From Micromonospora okii (lineage in GTDB: Bacteria > Actinomycetota > Actinomycetes > Mycobacteriales > Micromonosporaceae), in NCBI RefSeq assembly GCF_020884795.1, contig NZ_BBZF01000018.1, positions 62,001-126,000 of the forward strand: a stretch of 64,000 nt of DNA, in the 5' to 3' direction. The notes below the pieces were generated by a model. The model was given only the letters and a program-made list of their open reading frames with translations, searched no databases and was not told the origin of the DNA. The position numbers and the translations under genes were made by a program. This document shows positions 31,841 to 41,904 of the stretch, piece by piece (positions within the stretch are counted from its first letter, which is position 1; each line of letters begins with the position of its first letter).

Positions 31841-34800
31841 TCAGCCGCGCAGGCGCAGCCCGCGCGGGGTGGCCCGGAAGCCGGCGGCGGTCAGCGCGTC
31901 CCGCAGCGGCGACGAGCCCACCGCCTCCCCGTCGGCCCGCTCCACCGACAGCGCGCCGAGCGCCCCCGAGTGGACCGCGTCGGCGAGCGCCTTCCCGGCC
32001 GCCGCCAGGGCGTCGGGGTCGTCGGTGAAGGAGAGGATCGTCCGGCCGCCCCGTTCGACGTAGAGCGCCAGGTCGCCGCCGATCAGCACGACCAGGGCGC
32101 CCGCCTTGCGGCCGGCCCGGTGCCCGCTGGCCGGGGCGGTCCCGTCGCCGGAGTCGACCGCCCGCTCCGGCCAGGGCAGCGCCGCGCCGTACGGGTTGGC
32201 CGGGTCGGTGGCGGCCAGCACCAGCGGCGAACCGGCCCGGCTCCGACCGCCCTCGGCGGGGTCGGCCAGGGCGCGGAGGCGGTCCACCGCACCGGGCACC
32301 GCGAACTGGGCCGCGCCCAGCCCCTCCACGAAGTAGCCCCGCCGGGCCGCCCCGCGCTCCTCCAGCGCGGACAGCACCGGATAGACCGCCGCGAAGCCGC
32401 CGGTGACCTGCTCGGCGACGACCGCGCCCCGGGTGACGACGCCGTGCCGCTCCAGCAGCGCGTCGGCCAGTGCGGCGGCGCGCCGGGTGGGGTCCAGGTC
32501 CCGCTCCGGCAGGCGGGACCAGCGGCCCGCCACGGTGGGCGGGCCGCCGCGGCTGGGCAGCGCGACCCGGCCGGGGCGGCGGTACCGGGTGCGCGGCGCG
32601 GTCGGCCGGGACCGGTGGGCCCCGCCCCCGCCGAGCGCCGCCCGCAGCGGCGCGAGGGTGTCGTTGGTGAGGTGGCCGGCCCAGACCAGGTCCCAGATCG
32701 CGGCGGTCAGCGCGGCGTCGTCCGTGGAGCCCACCCGGTCGGACAGCGACCGGAAGAACAACGCCTGGCCGTCGGCGAGCGCATCCAGCACGGCGTCGTG
32801 CAGCGGGGTGCGGGCCAGCGCCTCGTCGGGCGGGGGGAGCAGCAGCGGCGCGGCGTCGGCGTACGCGAGGGTGACCCAGCCGTCCCCGCCGGAGATCGCC
32901 CCGGAGCCGGCCCACAGCACCTCGCCGCTGGCGCAGAGCTCGTCGAGCTGGGCGGGGGAGTAGTCGGCCACCCGGCCGGGCAGGACGAGGCGCTCCAGCG
33001 CGGACGCCGGCACCGCCGCGCCCTGCACCTGCTCCACGGCGGCGGCCAGGGCCTCCACGCCCCGCGCCGAGGAGCCGACCTGCTGCCAGCGGGGCAGGAA
33101 CGCGGCGAGCGCCCTCGGCGGCACCGGCTCGATCTCCCGGCGCAGCGCGGCCAGGGACCGGCGGCGCAGCAGCCGCAGCACCTCGGCGTCGCACCACTGG
33201 GTGCCGACCGTGTCGGGGGCGAACTCGCCGCTGACCACCCGCCCGGTGGTGGCGAGCCGGCGCAGCTCCTGCTCCACGACGGCCACCCCGAGCCCGAAGC
33301 GGGCGGCGCAGGTCGCGGCGGCGAACGGGCCGTGGGTGCGGGCGTACCGGGCGACCAGGTCGCCGAGCGGGTCGGCCACCGGCGTCAGGTGCGCCTCGGC
33401 CACCCCCACCGGCAGGGCCACGCCGAGCGCGTCGCGCAGCCGGGCGGCGTCCTCCACGACGACCCAGCGCTCCTGCCCGGCGACGCGGACCCGCAGCACC
33501 CGGCGGGCCGCCTCCAGCCCGGTGAGCCAGTCGACGCCGACGCCCCGCTCGGCCAGCTCCGCCTCGGAGAGGTCGCCGAGCATCCGCAGCAGCTCCACGA
33601 CGTCTTCCGCGTCGCGGGGGCGGCGCCGCTCCGTGCGCCAGCGCAGCTGCCGCTCGGTCTCGGCGAGCACCGCCGGGTCGAGCAGCTCGCGCAGGTCGAC
33701 CCGGCCGAGCAGCTCGCCGAGCAGCGCCGAGTCCAGCGCCAGCGCGGCGGCCCGCCGCTCCGCGAGGGGGGCGTCGCCCTCGTAGAGGAACGCGCCCACG
33801 TACCCGAACAGCAGCGACCGGGCGAACGGTGACGGCCGGGCCGTCTCGACCTCGACCAGGCGGATCTTCCGGGCGGTCAGGTCGCGCATCAGCTCGGCCA
33901 GCGCCGGCTGGTCGAAGACGTCCTGGAGGCACTCCCGGGCGGCTTCCAGGGTGACCGGGAAGTCGGGGTACTCGCGCGCCACGTCGAGGAGCTGCGCGGC
34001 GCGCTGGCGCTGCTGCCACAGCGGCTGCCGGCGGCGCGGGTCGCGGCGGGGCAGCAGCAGCGACCGGGCCGCGCACTCCCGGAACCGGGACGCGAAGAGC
34101 GCGGACGTGCCGACCGACTCCTGCACGAGCTGGGCGATCTCGTCGGGGTCGAAGACCACCACGTCGGCGCCGGGCGGCTCCTCGGCGGTGTCGGGCAGCC
34201 GCACCACGATCCCGTCGTCGGACGGCATGACCTGCGCGTCCACGCCGTACCGCTCGGCCAGCCGGCGGCCGATGGCCAGCGCCCAGGGGCCGTTGACGCG
34301 GGCGCCGAGCACCGAGTGCACGGCCAGCCGCCAGTCGCCCAGCTCGTCGCGGAACCGCTCGACCAGCACCGTGCGGTCGTCCGGCAGCGAGCGGGTGGCG
34401 GCCTGCTGCTGGCGCAGGTACGCCATCAGGTTCCCGGCCGCCCAGTCGTCCAGCCCACCGGCGCGCAGCGCTGCCACCGCAGCCTCGTCGTCGTGCCGCA
34501 GCAGGGCCCGCACCCGCGCCCCGATGGCCCGGCCCAACTCCACCGGGCGGCCGAGCTGGTCGCCCTTCCAGAACGGCATCCGGGCGGCCTGGCCGGGGGC
34601 CGGGGAGACCAGCACCCGGTCGGGGGTGATCTCCTCGATCCGCCAGGACGACGAGCCGAGCAGGAAGACGTCGCCGACCCGGGACTCGTAGACCATCTCC
34701 TCGTCCAGCTCGCCGACGCGGGCGGCCCGCTCCGCGCCGGCGAGGAAGACCCCGAACAGCCCCCGGTCGGGGATGGTGCCGCCGCTGGTGACGGCGAGCC

Positions 34801-36421
34801 GCTGCGCGCCGGGCCGGCCGGTGAGCACGTCGGCGGCGCGGTCCCAGACCAGCCGGGGTCGCAGCTCGGCGAACGCGGTCGACGGGTACCGGCCGGAGAG
34901 CATGTCGAGCACGGCGTGCAGCGCGGAGTCGGGCAGCTCGGCGAAGGGGGCGGCCCGGCGGACCACGGCGGCCAGGTCGCCGACCCGCCACGGCTCCAGG
35001 GCCACCATGGCGACGACCTGCTGGGCCAGCACGTCGAGGGGGTTGCGCGGGTGGTGCAGCTCCTCGATCGCGCCGGTGGCCATCCGCTCGGCGACGACGG
35101 TGCAGGAGAGGAGGTCGCCCCGGTGCTTGGGGAAGACCACCCCCCGGGAGACCGCGCCGACGTGGTGCCCGGCCCGGCCGACGCGTTGCAGGCCGGCGGC
35201 CACGCTGGGCGGGGCCTCGATCTGCACCACCAGGTCGACCGCGCCCATGTCGATGCCCAGCTCCAGGCTGGAGGTCGCCACCACGGCGGGGAGCTGGCCG
35301 GACTTCAGGGCCTCCTCGATGTTCTTCCGCTCCTCGCGGGAGACGCTGCCGTGGTGGGCGCGGGCGATCACCGGGGCCGCGCCGGCCGCCGCGCCGGACT
35401 GGGCCATCACCTCGGCCGGGGGCCGGGCGTCGGCCGGCGGCGCGGCGGGCTGCCCGGTCAGCTCCTCGGCGGCCAGCTCGTTGAGGCGGGCGCAGAGCCG
35501 TTCGGCGCTGCGGCGGGAGTTGGTGAAGACGATCGTCGAGCGGTGCGCCCGGACGAGGGAGAAGACCCGCTCCTCCACGGCGGGCCAGATGGAGGCCCGG
35601 CGCGGGCCGGGGCCGCCCAGGTCGTCGGCCGGCTCCTGCTCGTCGAGGCGGGTCATGTCCTCCACCGGGACCTGGACGCTGACCTCGATGGTCTTGGCGC
35701 TGGGCGGCTGCACCACGTCGACCGGGCGGGCCCCGCCGAGGAACCGGGCGCAGGAGTCGATCGGCCGCACGGTGGCCGACAGGCCGATGCGCTGGGCGGG
35801 GGCGGGCAGCAGCTCGTCGAGGCGTTCCAGGGTGAGCGCCAGGTGGGCGCCGCGCTTCGTCCCGGCCACGGCGTGCACCTCGTCCACGATCACCGTCTGC
35901 ACGCCGCGCAGCGAGTCCCGCGCGGCGGAGGTGAGCAGCAGGAACAGCGACTCGGGGGTGGTGATGAGGATGTCCGGCGGGGTGCGGGCGAAGGCCCGCC
36001 GCTCGTCGGCGGGGGTGTCGCCGGTGCGCATCCCGACGGTGATCTCCGGCGGGGCGACGCCGAGCCGGTCGGCGGCCTGCCGGATGCCGGCCAGGGGGGC
36101 GCGCAGGTTGCGTTCGACGTCGACGGCCAGGGCCTTGAGCGGGCTGACGTAGAGCACCCGGCAGCGCTGCCGGGGCTCGGCCGGCGGCGGCGCCTGGGCC
36201 AGCCGGTCCAGCGACCAGAGGAACGCGGCCAGCGTCTTGCCGGAGCCGGTCGGGGCGACGACCAGCGCGTTGCGCCCCGCCGACACGGACCGCCAGGCAC
36301 CGACCTGGGCGGCGGTGGGCGCGGCGAAGGCCGCACCGAACCACTCCCGGGTCGCCGGGCCGAAGCCGGCCAGCACCCGCGCCGCCTCCGCCGCGCCGAA
36401 GCCGGCCGTCACCCTCGCCAT
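31841..36421 (-). CDS. lhr: Large DEAD/DEAH helicase Lhr
   Basis: Lhr is a DNA-repair superfamily 2 helicase that tracks 3' to 5'. At 1526 residues this is the full-length actinobacterial form. Motifs include Walker A APTGSGKT at about 56-63, DEVHAVAGTKRG near 165 (motif II), LSATVRP (motif III), and a second RecA domain with VATSSLELGIDMG and LQRVGRAGHHVG. A winged helix and the long Lhr C-terminal domain follow. In mycobacteria Lhr belongs to the DNA-damage response. The start at 36421 follows CAGGATGGGGGG; an in-frame ATG 36454 is an alternative. It ends 57 bp from the HicA remnant. Confidence 0.95.
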   Translation of the reverse strand: MARVTAGFGAAEAARVLAGFGPATREWFGAAFAAPTAAQVGAWRSVSAGRNALVVAPTGSGKTLAAFLWSLDRLAQAPPPAEPRQRCRVLYVSPLKALAVDVERNLRAPLAGIRQAADRLGVAPPEITVGMRTGDTPADERRAFARTPPDILITTPESLFLLLTSAARDSLRGVQTVIVDEVHAVAGTKRGAHLALTLERLDELLPAPAQRIGLSATVRPIDSCARFLGGARPVDVVQPPSAKTIEVSVQVPVEDMTRLDEQEPADDLGGPGPRRASIWPAVEERVFSLVRAHRSTIVFTNSRRSAERLCARLNELAAEELTGQPAAPPADARPPAEVMAQSGAAAGAAPVIARAHHGSVSREERKNIEEALKSGQLPAVVATSSLELGIDMGAVDLVVQIEAPPSVAAGLQRVGRAGHHVGAVSRGVVFPKHRGDLLSCTVVAERMATGAIEELHHPRNPLDVLAQQVVAMVALEPWRVGDLAAVVRRAAPFAELPDSALHAVLDMLSGRYPSTAFAELRPRLVWDRAADVLTGRPGAQRLAVTSGGTIPDRGLFGVFLAGAERAARVGELDEEMVYESRVGDVFLLGSSSWRIEEITPDRVLVSPAPGQAARMPFWKGDQLGRPVELGRAIGARVRALLRHDDEAAVAALRAGGLDDWAAGNLMAYLRQQQAATRSLPDDRTVLVERFRDELGDWRLAVHSVLGARVNGPWALAIGRRLAERYGVDAQVMPSDDGIVVRLPDTAEEPPGADVVVFDPDEIAQLVQESVGTSALFASRFRECAARSLLLPRRDPRRRQPLWQQRQRAAQLLDVAREYPDFPVTLEAARECLQDVFDQPALAELMRDLTARKIRLVEVETARPSPFARSLLFGYVGAFLYEGDAPLAERRAAALALDSALLGELLGRVDLRELLDPAVLAETERQLRWRTERRRPRDAEDVVELLRMLGDLSEAELAERGVGVDWLTGLEAARRVLRVRVAGQERWVVVEDAARLRDALGVALPVGVAEAHLTPVADPLGDLVARYARTHGPFAAATCAARFGLGVAVVEQELRRLATTGRVVSGEFAPDTVGTQWCDAEVLRLLRRRSLAALRREIEPVPPRALAAFLPRWQQVGSSARGVEALAAAVEQVQGAAVPASALERLVLPGRVADYSPAQLDELCASGEVLWAGSGAISGGDGWVTLAYADAAPLLLPPPDEALARTPLHDAVLDALADGQALFFRSLSDRVGSTDDAALTAAIWDLVWAGHLTNDTLAPLRAALGGGGAHRSRPTAPRTRYRRPGRVALPSRGGPPTVAGRWSRLPERDLDPTRRAAALADALLERHGVVTRGAVVAEQVTGGFAAVYPVLSALEERGAARRGYFVEGLGAAQFAVPGAVDRLRALADPAEGGRSRAGSPLVLAATDPANPYGAALPWPERAVDSGDGTAPASGHRAGRKAGALVVLIGGDLALYVERGGRTILSFTDDPDALAAAGKALADAVHSGALGALSVERADGEAVGSSPLRDALTAAGFRATPRGLRLRG

Positions 36422-36522
36422 CCCCCCATCCTGCCTCGGGGGTCGGACATCCACGGCGACCGGCGGCGATGGGTGCCGTGGATTCGCCCCGGATGCAGGA
36501 GTGCGAAGGAGGAATTACCCTT

Positions 36523-36558
36523 ATGAGCGTTAAGTCTTACTTAACTGCTTGCTCGTGA
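36523..36558 (+). CDS. Possible 11-codon leader peptide
   Basis: ATG 36523 is preceded by GAAGGAGG at 36505-36512 (10-nt spacing) and encodes MSVKSYLTACS before TGA. It lies in the only clearly AT-rich stretch nearby and includes a rare TTA codon. The codons overlap a 17-bp palindrome, so the apparent ORF may be incidental. Confidence 0.25.
   Translation: MSVKSYLTACS
36529..36545. promoter_or_regulatory. 17-bp palindromic operator candidate
   Basis: GTTAAGT-CTT-ACTTAAC is a perfect 7+3+7 dyad in an AT-rich island upstream of the 36609 gene. A second dyad, GTGAAG/CTTCAC, sits at 36555-36581. Such symmetry is typical of TetR/GntR/MarR-class sites. It could control the 36609 gene, lhr on the opposite strand, or the mrp operon. 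Confidence 0.45.
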
Positions 36559-36608
36559 AGCACAACCTAAAGTAACTTCACCTGCAACGCGAGTGGTGAG
36601 GGGGTCGG

Positions 36609-36980
36609 ATGGCCGTCGAGGAGCGAGGCGTCGGGCCCGGCACCGACGTGCTCATCCGCAAGGTCGACGGTCACCTCGCCGCGCTCCGCGCCGGACTGCA
36701 CGGCCCCGAGCTGGAGCTGGCCGAGCGGCTCGCCGGCTGCCTGCGGGAGCTGGTCCGGCAGACCGCCCAGTCCAGCGCGGCCGACCGGGGGCAGGTCCGC
36801 GCCGCCGTGCACTTCTTCGTGCTGCGCCGGGAGAGTCGGGGTCGGCTGCTCTCGATGCGTTCCCTGACCGCCGCCCAGCGCGTGGTCAACCGGGTGGTGC
36901 TCCAGCTCGACCGCCCCGACCTGCTGGTGGAGCCCCGCCCGGGGCTGCTCGGGGGCGACCGCGCCGACCTGCTGGTGTAG
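36609..36980 (+). CDS. Hypothetical protein, 123 residues
   Basis: I do not recognise this family. The protein is soluble, probably helical, with VLIRKVDGHLAALRAGLHGP, an Arg/Gln-rich middle (RQTAQSSAADRGQVRAAVHF) and an RRESRGRLLSMRSLTAAQRV segment. It has normal codon use for the genome and GAGGGGG before its ATG. It sits 114 bp before the mrp operon and after an AT-rich region with two dyads, so it may be co-regulated with mrp. Confidence 0.65.
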   Translation: MAVEERGVGPGTDVLIRKVDGHLAALRAGLHGPELELAERLAGCLRELVRQTAQSSAADRGQVRAAVHFFVLRRESRGRLLSMRSLTAAQRVVNRVVLQLDRPDLLVEPRPGLLGGDRADLLV

Positions 36981-37094
36981 CCGCCGGCCGGGAACGACCC
37001 GGCCAATTCCGGAAAAACCCCCCATAGCCCCGCGAACTGGCGTCTGATCGCACCTAGGCGGCGCGCACTGCCGCCACCTCCACCGGGAGCGCGG

Positions 37095-39929
37095 GTGCTC
37101 GTACTGCTGATCCTCCACCTCGTGGCGGCGCTCGTCGCGCCGCTGCTGGTCCGGTGGTGGGGTCCGCGCGCCTGCTACCCGCTGGCACTCGCGCCGGCCG
37201 CCGCCTTCGGCTGGGCGGTGGCCCGCGCGCCCGCCGTGCGCGACGGCGGCGCGCTGGTCGAGACGTACCCCTGGGTGCCGCAGCTCCGGCTGGAGCTGGC
37301 CTTCCGGCTGACCACCCTCTCCTGGCTGCTGACCCTGCTCGTCGGCGGGGTCGGCGCGCTGGTGCTGGTCTACTGCGCCCGGTACTTCGCGGCCGGCGCG
37401 GTCGGGCTGGCCCAGTTCGCGGCCGTGCTGGTCGCCTTCGCCGGCGCGATGCTCGGCCTGGTGCTCGCCGACGACCTGCTGCTGCTCTACGTCTTCTGGG
37501 AGCTGACCACGATCTTCTCCTACCTGCTCATCGGCCACAGCGCGCAGCGGCGCGCCAGCCGGTGGGCGGCGACGCAGGCGCTCACCGTGACCACCCTGGG
37601 CGGGCTCGCCATGCTGGTCGGCTTCCTGATGCTCGGCCGGCACGCCGGGGGGTACCGCTGGTCGGTGATCGCCGCCGACCTGCCGCACGGCGGCTACCTG
37701 GTCACCGCAGTGCTGCTGGTGCTGGCCGGGGCGCTGGCCAAGTCGGCCATCCTGCCGTTCAGCTCCTGGCTGCCGCAGGCGATGGCCGCGCCGACGCCGG
37801 TCAGCGCTTACCTGCACGCGGCGGCGATGGTCAAGGCCGGCGTCTACCTGCTCGGGCTGCTCGCCCCGGCGCTGGCCACGGTCGGCCCGTGGCGGCCCGT
37901 GGTGGTCACCGCCGGGCTGCTCACCCTGCTGGCCGGGGGCTGGGCGGCGCTGCGGCAGGTCGACCTGAAGCTGCTGCTCGCGTACGGCACGATGAGCCAG
38001 CTCGGCCTGCTGGCCGTGGTGCTCGGCGCGGGCACCGCACAGGCCGCGCTCGCCGGCACGGTGATGCTGCTGGCGCACGCGCTGTTCAAGGCGGCGCTCT
38101 TCCTCGTCGTCGGCGCGATCGACCACTCCACCGGCACCCGCGACCTGCGGCTGCTGTCCGGGCTCGGGCGGCGGGCCCCGCTGCTGACCGCCGTCGCGGT
38201 GCTGGCCGCCGCCTCGATGGCCGGGCTGCCCCCGCTGGTCGGCTTCGTCGCCAAGGAGGCCGTCCTCGCCGCGTTCACCGACCACCCGCTCGTGCTGGCC
38301 GGGCTGGTCGCCGGCACCGCGCTCACCGTCGCCTACAGTGCCCGGTTCGTCTGGGGCGCGTTCGTCCGGCGTCCGCACGTCGAGCCGACCGAGCCGGCGC
38401 CGATCCCCGCCGCCATGCTGGGGCCGCCGGCCCTGCTGGCCGCCGCCGGGCTGGCCCTCGGCCTGCTCGCCGGCCCGCTGGGCGGGCTGCTGCGCCCGTA
38501 CGCCGAGCTGTTCGGCCCGGTCCACGAGAAGCTCGCGCTCTGGCACGGGCCGACCGCCGCGCTCGGCCTGTCCGCCCTGGCGATCGGCGGCGGCGCGGCG
38601 CTGTTCGCGCTGCGCGGCCCGCTCGCCCCCGTGCTCGCCCGGGTGCGCGCGCCCGTGAGCGGAGCCCGGGGGTACGAGGGGCTGACCCGCGCCCTCGACC
38701 GCCTCGCCATCGAGGTCACCAGCGTCACCCAGCGCGGCTCCCTGCCCCAGTACCTCGGCACGATCCTGGTCGTCCTCGTCGTCGTGCCCGGCGGGGCGAT
38801 GCTGACCGCCGGCCCGTGGCGGCGGCCGGTCGCGCTCTGGGACACCCCGTTGCAGCTCATGGTGGGCCTGATCACGGCGGCTGCCGCGCTGCTGGCCGTG
38901 GGCGCCCGCCGCCGCCTCACCGCGATGCTGCTGGTCGGGGTCACCGGCTACGGCACCGCGATGATCTTCGTCCTGCACGGCGCGCCCGACCTGGCGCTGA
39001 CCCAGTTCCTGGTGGAGACGGCGACCATCGCGGTCTTCGTGCTCGTGCTGCGGCGGCTGCCCGAGCGGTTCTCCGTCCGCCCGCTGCGCCGCGCCCGGTG
39101 GGTGCGCCGGTCGACCGGGGTGGCGGTCGGGGTGGTGCTCGCCGGGCTCGGCCTGGTCGCGGCCGGGGCCCGGACCGCGCCGCCGGTCTCGCTGGACTTC
39201 CCGGCCCTGGCCGTCGCCCAGGGGTACGGCCGCAACGTGGTCAACGTGACCCTGGTGGACATCCGGGCCTGGGACACCATGGGGGAGCTCTCCGTGCTGG
39301 TGGCGACCGCGACCGGGGTGGCCAGCCTCGTCTTCCAGCGCTCCCGCACCGGCCCCCGCCCGCGCCGCCCCCGCCGGCCCGAGCGCCCGCCCCGCCGCCC
39401 GGAGCGCCCGGTGTGGCTGCGCGGCGGCCCCACCCTGCACGAGCGCCGCCGCTCGATCGTCTTCGAGGTGATCACCCGGCTGCTCTTCCACACCGTCGTG
39501 CTCTTCTCCATCTTCCTGCTCTTCGCCGGCCACAACGCACCCGGCGGCGGCTTCTCCGGCGGCTTGGTCGCCAGCCTCGCCCTGGCCGTGCGCTACCTGG
39601 CCGGCGGCCGGTACGAGCTGGCCGAGGCGGCCCCGGTCGGCGCCGGCACGATCCTCGGCGCGGGCCTGGCCGTGTCGGTCGGCACCGGCGCGACGGCCCT
39701 GCTCGCCGGCCGGTCGGTGCTGGAGAGCGCCACGCTCGACCTGCGGCTGCCCGGGATCGGCGACGTCCACCTGGTCACGTCGCTCTTCTTCGACATCGGC
39801 GTCTACCTGATCGTGGTCGGCCTGATGCTCGACATCCTGCGCAGCCTCGGCGCGGAGATCGACCGGCACATCGAGGCGACGGGCAGGGGCCAGCGCGGGC
39901 TGATCACCGACCGGGGGAGCCGGCAGTGA
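37095..39929 (+). CDS. mrpA: Mrp cation/proton antiporter subunit A, fused with the MrpB region
   Basis: The Mrp complex exchanges Na+ (or K+) for protons across the membrane and is related to respiratory complex I. The 944-residue protein has the NuoL-like core (LYVFWELTTIFSYLLIGHSA, AKSAILPFSSWLPQAMAAPT, HALFKAALFLVVGAID) over the first 500 residues. The MrpA C-terminal region follows (ITAAAALLAVGARRR, HGAPDLALTQFLVE), and after a Pro/Arg linker an MrpB-like end (LFAGHNAPGGGFSGGLVASL). A separate mrpB is missing, consistent with the fusion. All following subunits overlap by 4 nt. Confidence 0.95.
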   Translation: MLVLLILHLVAALVAPLLVRWWGPRACYPLALAPAAAFGWAVARAPAVRDGGALVETYPWVPQLRLELAFRLTTLSWLLTLLVGGVGALVLVYCARYFAAGAVGLAQFAAVLVAFAGAMLGLVLADDLLLLYVFWELTTIFSYLLIGHSAQRRASRWAATQALTVTTLGGLAMLVGFLMLGRHAGGYRWSVIAADLPHGGYLVTAVLLVLAGALAKSAILPFSSWLPQAMAAPTPVSAYLHAAAMVKAGVYLLGLLAPALATVGPWRPVVVTAGLLTLLAGGWAALRQVDLKLLLAYGTMSQLGLLAVVLGAGTAQAALAGTVMLLAHALFKAALFLVVGAIDHSTGTRDLRLLSGLGRRAPLLTAVAVLAAASMAGLPPLVGFVAKEAVLAAFTDHPLVLAGLVAGTALTVAYSARFVWGAFVRRPHVEPTEPAPIPAAMLGPPALLAAAGLALGLLAGPLGGLLRPYAELFGPVHEKLALWHGPTAALGLSALAIGGGAALFALRGPLAPVLARVRAPVSGARGYEGLTRALDRLAIEVTSVTQRGSLPQYLGTILVVLVVVPGGAMLTAGPWRRPVALWDTPLQLMVGLITAAAALLAVGARRRLTAMLLVGVTGYGTAMIFVLHGAPDLALTQFLVETATIAVFVLVLRRLPERFSVRPLRRARWVRRSTGVAVGVVLAGLGLVAAGARTAPPVSLDFPALAVAQGYGRNVVNVTLVDIRAWDTMGELSVLVATATGVASLVFQRSRTGPRPRRPRRPERPPRRPERPVWLRGGPTLHERRRSIVFEVITRLLFHTVVLFSIFLLFAGHNAPGGGFSGGLVASLALAVRYLAGGRYELAEAAPVGAGTILGAGLAVSVGTGATALLAGRSVLESATLDLRLPGIGDVHLVTSLFFDIGVYLIVVGLMLDILRSLGAEIDRHIEATGRGQRGLITDRGSRQ

Positions 39930-40393
39930 GGGGGACCGGGCTCACCCTGGTGCTGGTGGTCGTCGTCGGCGTGCTCGCCGGCAGCGGCGTCACCCTGCTG
40001 CTGGAGCGCAGCCTGACCCGGATCCTGCTCGGCGTGATCCTGCTCGGCAACGGGGTCAACGTGCTGATCCTGCTGGGCGGGCGGTCCGGCGGCGCGCCGG
40101 TGGTCGGCGCCGGTCCCGTGGAGCGGATGAGCGACCCGCTGCCGCAGGCGATGATCCTCACCGCCATCGTGATCACCTTCGGGCTCACCGCGTTCCTGCT
40201 CGCGGTCGCGTACCGGAGCTGGTACCTGACGGGCGACGACGAGGTGGAGGACGACCTGGAGGACCGCCAGGTCGCCGCGCTGGCCGCGCGCAACGAGCTG
40301 GCCGCGCCCGACCACGGCGGCGAGGGGCCCGACGACGATCCCGAGCAGGTGGATCCGGAGCCCCTCCCGCGCCGCCCGGGACCGACGCCGTGA
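39926..40393 (+). CDS. mrpC: Mrp antiporter subunit C
   Basis: The 155-residue NuoK-like protein has three membrane helices (LTLVLVVVVGVLAGSGVTLL, RILLGVILLGNGVNVLILLG, and QAMILTAIVITFGLTAFLLA). The DPLPQAMILTAIVI segment is typical of MrpC. A charged acidic tail of about 45 residues follows. GTG 39926 overlaps the mrpA stop, and the C terminus overlaps mrpD, both as GTGA. Confidence 0.94.
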   Translation: MRGTGLTLVLVVVVGVLAGSGVTLLLERSLTRILLGVILLGNGVNVLILLGGRSGGAPVVGAGPVERMSDPLPQAMILTAIVITFGLTAFLLAVAYRSWYLTGDDEVEDDLEDRQVAALAARNELAAPDHGGEGPDDDPEQVDPEPLPRRPGPTP

Positions 40394-41904
40394 GCGGGTA
40401 CGCGGCACTCGTCCCGCTGCCGGTGGTCGTGCCGTTGCTGGGGGCCGCGCTCACCCTGCTGCTGGTCGACCGGCCGGGGCCGCAGCGCACCGTCAGCGTG
40501 GTGGGGCTGAGCGCCAGCCTGGTGGTCGCCGTCGTGCTGCTCGTCGAGGCGTACCGGAACGGGCCGGTGGTGATGCGGGTCGGCGGATGGCCCCCGACGG
40601 CGGGGATCGTGCTGGTCGCCGACCAGCTCGCCGCGCTGATGCTGGTGGTCTCCTCGGCGGTGACGCTGTGCGTGCTCTTCTACTCCATCGGCCAGGGCCG
40701 GGGGGAGACGGGCGAGTCCGCGCCGCTGGCCATCTACCACCCCACCTACCTGGTGCTCACCGCCGGGATCACCAACGCCTTCCTGGCCGGCGACCTGTTC
40801 AACCTCTTCGTCGGCTTCGAGATCCTGCTGGCCGCGAGCTTCGTGCTGATCACCCTCGGCGGCACCGAGGTCCGGATCCGCACCGGGGCGATGTACGTGG
40901 TGGTCAGCATCCTGTCCTCGATGATCTTCCTGGCCGGGACGGGTCTCGTGTACGCCGCCACGGGCACCCTGAACATGGCCCAGCTCGCCCAGCGGCTCGA
41001 CGCGCTGCCCGACGGCGTACGGCTCAGCCTCCAGCTCGTCCTGCTGCTGGCGTTCGGGATCAAGGCCGCGGTGTTCCCGCTGTCGGCCTGGCTGCCGGAC
41101 AGCTACCCCACGGCCCCCGCGCCGGTCACCGCGGTCTTCGCCGGCCTGCTCACCAAGGTCGGCGTGTACGCGATCATCCGCACCGAGACCCTGCTCTTCC
41201 CCGGCGGCGACGTCGATGGCCTGCTCATGGTGGTGGCCGGGCTGACCATGGCGGTCGGCATCCTCGGCGCGGTCGCCCAGTCGGACCTGAAGCGGATCTT
41301 CTCCTTCACGCTGGTCAGCCACATCGGCTACATGATCTTCGGCGTGGCGCTGAGCAGCGTCGCCGGGCTGGCCGGGGCGATCTTCTACGTGGTGCACCAC
41401 ATCACCATCCAGACCACCCTGTTCCTCGTCGCCGGGCTGGTCGAGGCGCGCGCCGGCAGCACCGACCTGCGCCGCCTCGGCGGTCTGGCCCGGGCCGCCC
41501 CGCTGCTCGGGCTGCTCTTCTTCGTCCCGGCGATGAACCTCGCCGGCATCCCGCCGTTCTCCGGGTTCCTCGGCAAGCTCGGCCTGCTCCAGGCCGGGGT
41601 GGCGGCCGGCGGGCCGCTGCCCTGGGCGCTGGTCGTCGCCGGCACCGCCACCAGCCTGCTCACCCTCTACGCCGCGTCCCGGGTGTGGAACATCGCGTTC
41701 TGGCGGGAGCCCCCGGCGGCCGTCGAGCAGCCGGCGGTCCGGCTGCCGAAGCTCATGGTCGCGGCCACCGCCGCCCTGGTCGGGCTGGGCCTGGTGCTCA
41801 CCCTCGTCGCCGGCCCGCTCTTCGGGGTCACCACCGACGCGGCCACCGACCTGCGCGCCCGCACCCCGTACCTGCGCGCCGTCCTCCCCGGTGGCGCCCC
41901 GTGA
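40390..41904 (+). CDS. mrpD: Mrp antiporter subunit D
   Basis: The 504-residue NuoM/N-like proton channel subunit has about 14 membrane helices. Key features are NLFVGFEILLAASFVLITLG, AAVFPLSAWLPDSYPTAPAP with its conserved lysine just before (FGIKAAVF), and AGIPPFSGFLGKLGLLQAG. Starts by GTGA overlap with mrpC and ends by GTGA overlap with mrpE. Confidence 0.95.
   Translation: MSGYAALVPLPVVVPLLGAALTLLLVDRPGPQRTVSVVGLSASLVVAVVLLVEAYRNGPVVMRVGGWPPTAGIVLVADQLAALMLVVSSAVTLCVLFYSIGQGRGETGESAPLAIYHPTYLVLTAGITNAFLAGDLFNLFVGFEILLAASFVLITLGGTEVRIRTGAMYVVVSILSSMIFLAGTGLVYAATGTLNMAQLAQRLDALPDGVRLSLQLVLLLAFGIKAAVFPLSAWLPDSYPTAPAPVTAVFAGLLTKVGVYAIIRTETLLFPGGDVDGLLMVVAGLTMAVGILGAVAQSDLKRIFSFTLVSHIGYMIFGVALSSVAGLAGAIFYVVHHITIQTTLFLVAGLVEARAGSTDLRRLGGLARAAPLLGLLFFVPAMNLAGIPPFSGFLGKLGLLQAGVAAGGPLPWALVVAGTATSLLTLYAASRVWNIAFWREPPAAVEQPAVRLPKLMVAATAALVGLGLVLTLVAGPLFGVTTDAATDLRARTPYLRAVLPGGAP

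Noticed and set aside
36567..39869. 1100-codon minus-strand ORF opposite mrpA
   Set aside because: Low-complexity shadow of a well-recognised membrane protein gene.
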